From the NCBI RefSeq assembly GCF_020382885.2, contig NC_058499.1:20569872-20633871 (forward strand): 64,000 nucleotides of DNA, in the 5' to 3' direction. The notes beneath the pieces were generated by a model. That model made no database searches. It was not told the origin of the DNA and saw only the letters and a list, made by a program, of their open reading frames with translations. Positions 62,810-64,000 of the stretch are shown here, one piece after another; position 1 is the first letter of the stretch, and each line of letters begins with the position of its first letter. The position numbers and the translations under genes are program-made. This stretch comes from Scatophagus argus (lineage: Eukaryota > Chordata > Actinopteri > Scatophagidae).

Positions 62810-62942
62810 TCAGCGGAAGAGCAGGAGATTTCTGTCGCTGCGTGGCCACAGAGGGAAGGCCTGGCTGTGGAGCTGCTGCCAGGCCTGCTGGTACGACTCA
62901 GACGCCTGCTTGTAGTCCCAGTAGGTCTGCAGCTCCGGTCTC
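62810..62942 (-). CDS. adat1: tRNA-specific adenosine deaminase 1, last coding exon (partial)
   Basis: The minus strand has acceptor CTGTTCAG| at 62950-62943, then 133 nt ending in TGA (62812-62810). It encodes RPELQTYWDYKQASESYQQA and WQQLHSQAFPLWPRS, ending NLLLFR. The block TYWDYKQASESYQQAW matches the C-terminal TYQEYKEAASSYQEAW of human ADAT1 as I recall it. ADAT1 converts adenosine 37 to inosine in tRNA-Ala. The catalytic deaminase core (HAE and PCxxC zinc ligands) lies in exons beyond the right edge; no other adat1 exon was found between 62943 and 64000. Position next to gabarapl2 agrees with human 16q23.1. The extreme C-terminus differs from mammals, as is usual for this tail. Confidence 0.82.
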
Positions 62943-64000
62943 CTGAACAGACACACATCACAGGAGCATGAGGGGAGAAACCCCATTACTGTTCACACTC
63001 TGTGTTCACACGACCATTTAAACAAATCTCCCCGCTGTGATTAGTGGCCTAATGTATCACACACAAGGTTAATACACTTCAAAATGATCAACATCGGATA
63101 CCTTCTCTCTCAAACAATGCTTTGGTCATGCTAGAACATAAAGCAAACTCTGGTGCTTTTTTATGTCTACGCCTCTAACAGACTAAATTTAAGTCCAGGG
63201 AGTGTTCCTCACCCTGCATGTTTCACATTTTTTTGATATGTGTATAACTGAACTTCCTCTTGATTGGACAAGGCTAAGCACCCCAGTGACGTTGCTTAGT
63301 ACCCACGAGTATTTATTTTGGAAGATCCTTTAAGTGGAGATCAAATTCCAGCAATGGATAGCAGCAACCATTATGTCAGACAGGAAAATGTATGCACAAC
63401 AATGGACGTCAGTTGTTATGCAGTCTGAACTTATCCCCTTGTTGAATAGTATCTTTTCACTGGCTCAGCTTATAGCTCAGCCTTTAGCCATTTATTTTTG
63501 TAAGACATCTAATGTAAACACTATAGAACCAATCTCTGTGATATTTTGTACTTTTCTTTTTGTCAGTAAATCCTATAAAAACCCCCCAAAACTAACAATG
63601 ACTTAACACTAACAAGAACGGTCCCAGTGAGCTGTTTTCTGAAATTTCTGAGCCTTTTTTTAAAGAATAAAAATATACCCTGGACTTTCTGAAGGTTTGT
63701 GTCTTCAGTAGGAACAAGTGGACCACTGATTTATACAGACTAGTACAAATATCAAAGAATATAAGATAATGCTAGCCTTATCCTTTAAACAGCACATGTA
63801 CAGCACATGTATATTTGTGACTAAGAGTTTAGAGTTCACTAAGAGTCTAACCTGGGAATAACAACCTCTTACATTACAACGAAAATCACTTCAAAAATGC
63901 ACCAAAACCACCAATGCCTGTTGTTTTTTTCTTCCCAAATGCACACTGTAAAAAAGGCCACCTGTTACAGGATTAGCATGTGCTAACACATGATCAGGTA
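62943..64000 (-). other. adat1 intron, incomplete
   Basis: Sequence upstream of the last adat1 exon. AT-rich. One plus-strand ORF (63334-63606) has no motif and is taken as chance. Confidence 0.5.

Noticed and set aside
62764..62961. 65-codon minus-strand frame beginning MMCVCSGDR
   Set aside because: It is in the wrong frame over the adat1 last exon. The frame that gives the ADAT1 C-terminus fits the splice acceptor and ends at 62810.

Overview
This is a piece of a vertebrate nuclear genome, almost certainly a ray-finned (teleost) fish. Genes are split by introns with GT-AG junctions and are spread over AT-rich DNA. The repeats are typical of fish: Tc1-like and BED-finger hAT transposons, CR1/L2-type LINEs, tRNA-derived SINEs and many microsatellites. 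No operons, phage, CRISPR or other prokaryotic features are seen.

Five protein-coding genes are supported. From left to right: (1) spire2, minus strand, first three coding exons (8871-8574, 1054-1011, 667-284), encoding most of the KIND domain and running off the left edge; (2) an intronless-ORF GlcNAc-6-O-sulfotransferase of the CHST5/CHST6 group, minus strand, 22008-20797, with a possible non-coding first exon in a GC-rich patch near 33.7-33.9 kb; (3) tmem231, minus strand, seven coding exons between 45702 and 38919, complete; (4) gabarapl2, plus strand, four coding exons between 49425 and 57699, complete; (5) the last coding exon of adat1, minus strand, 62942-62810, running off the right edge. 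From memory, the order chst5/6 - tmem231 - gabarapl2 - adat1 matches human 16q23.1, which supports the calls.

The gene products are not one pathway: actin nucleation (Spire2), Golgi keratan-sulfate/mucin sulfation (Chst), the ciliary transition zone (Tmem231), autophagy (Gabarapl2) and tRNA editing (Adat1).

Most of the rest is intron or intergenic DNA. 9-20.5 kb holds old MITE-like repeats, SINE-like repeats, a 39-bp minisatellite and a long (TA)n. 22.3-25.4 kb holds a broken LINE followed by a complete non-autonomous hAT copy. 25.4-38 kb holds a LINE remnant, an internally deleted Tc1 copy and a second hAT copy in the opposite orientation. 46-49 kb holds a Tc1 copy split by a SINE. 57.7-62.8 kb holds a third Tc1 fragment.

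The most interesting observations are a textbook U12-type AT-AC intron in tmem231, an RFX X-box-like site plus a YY1-like site in the tmem231 promoter, a gabarapl2 product with a nine-residue tail after the ATG4 processing glycine, and transposon families whose copies share the same disabling changes. I did not find a convincing wholly new biological system.
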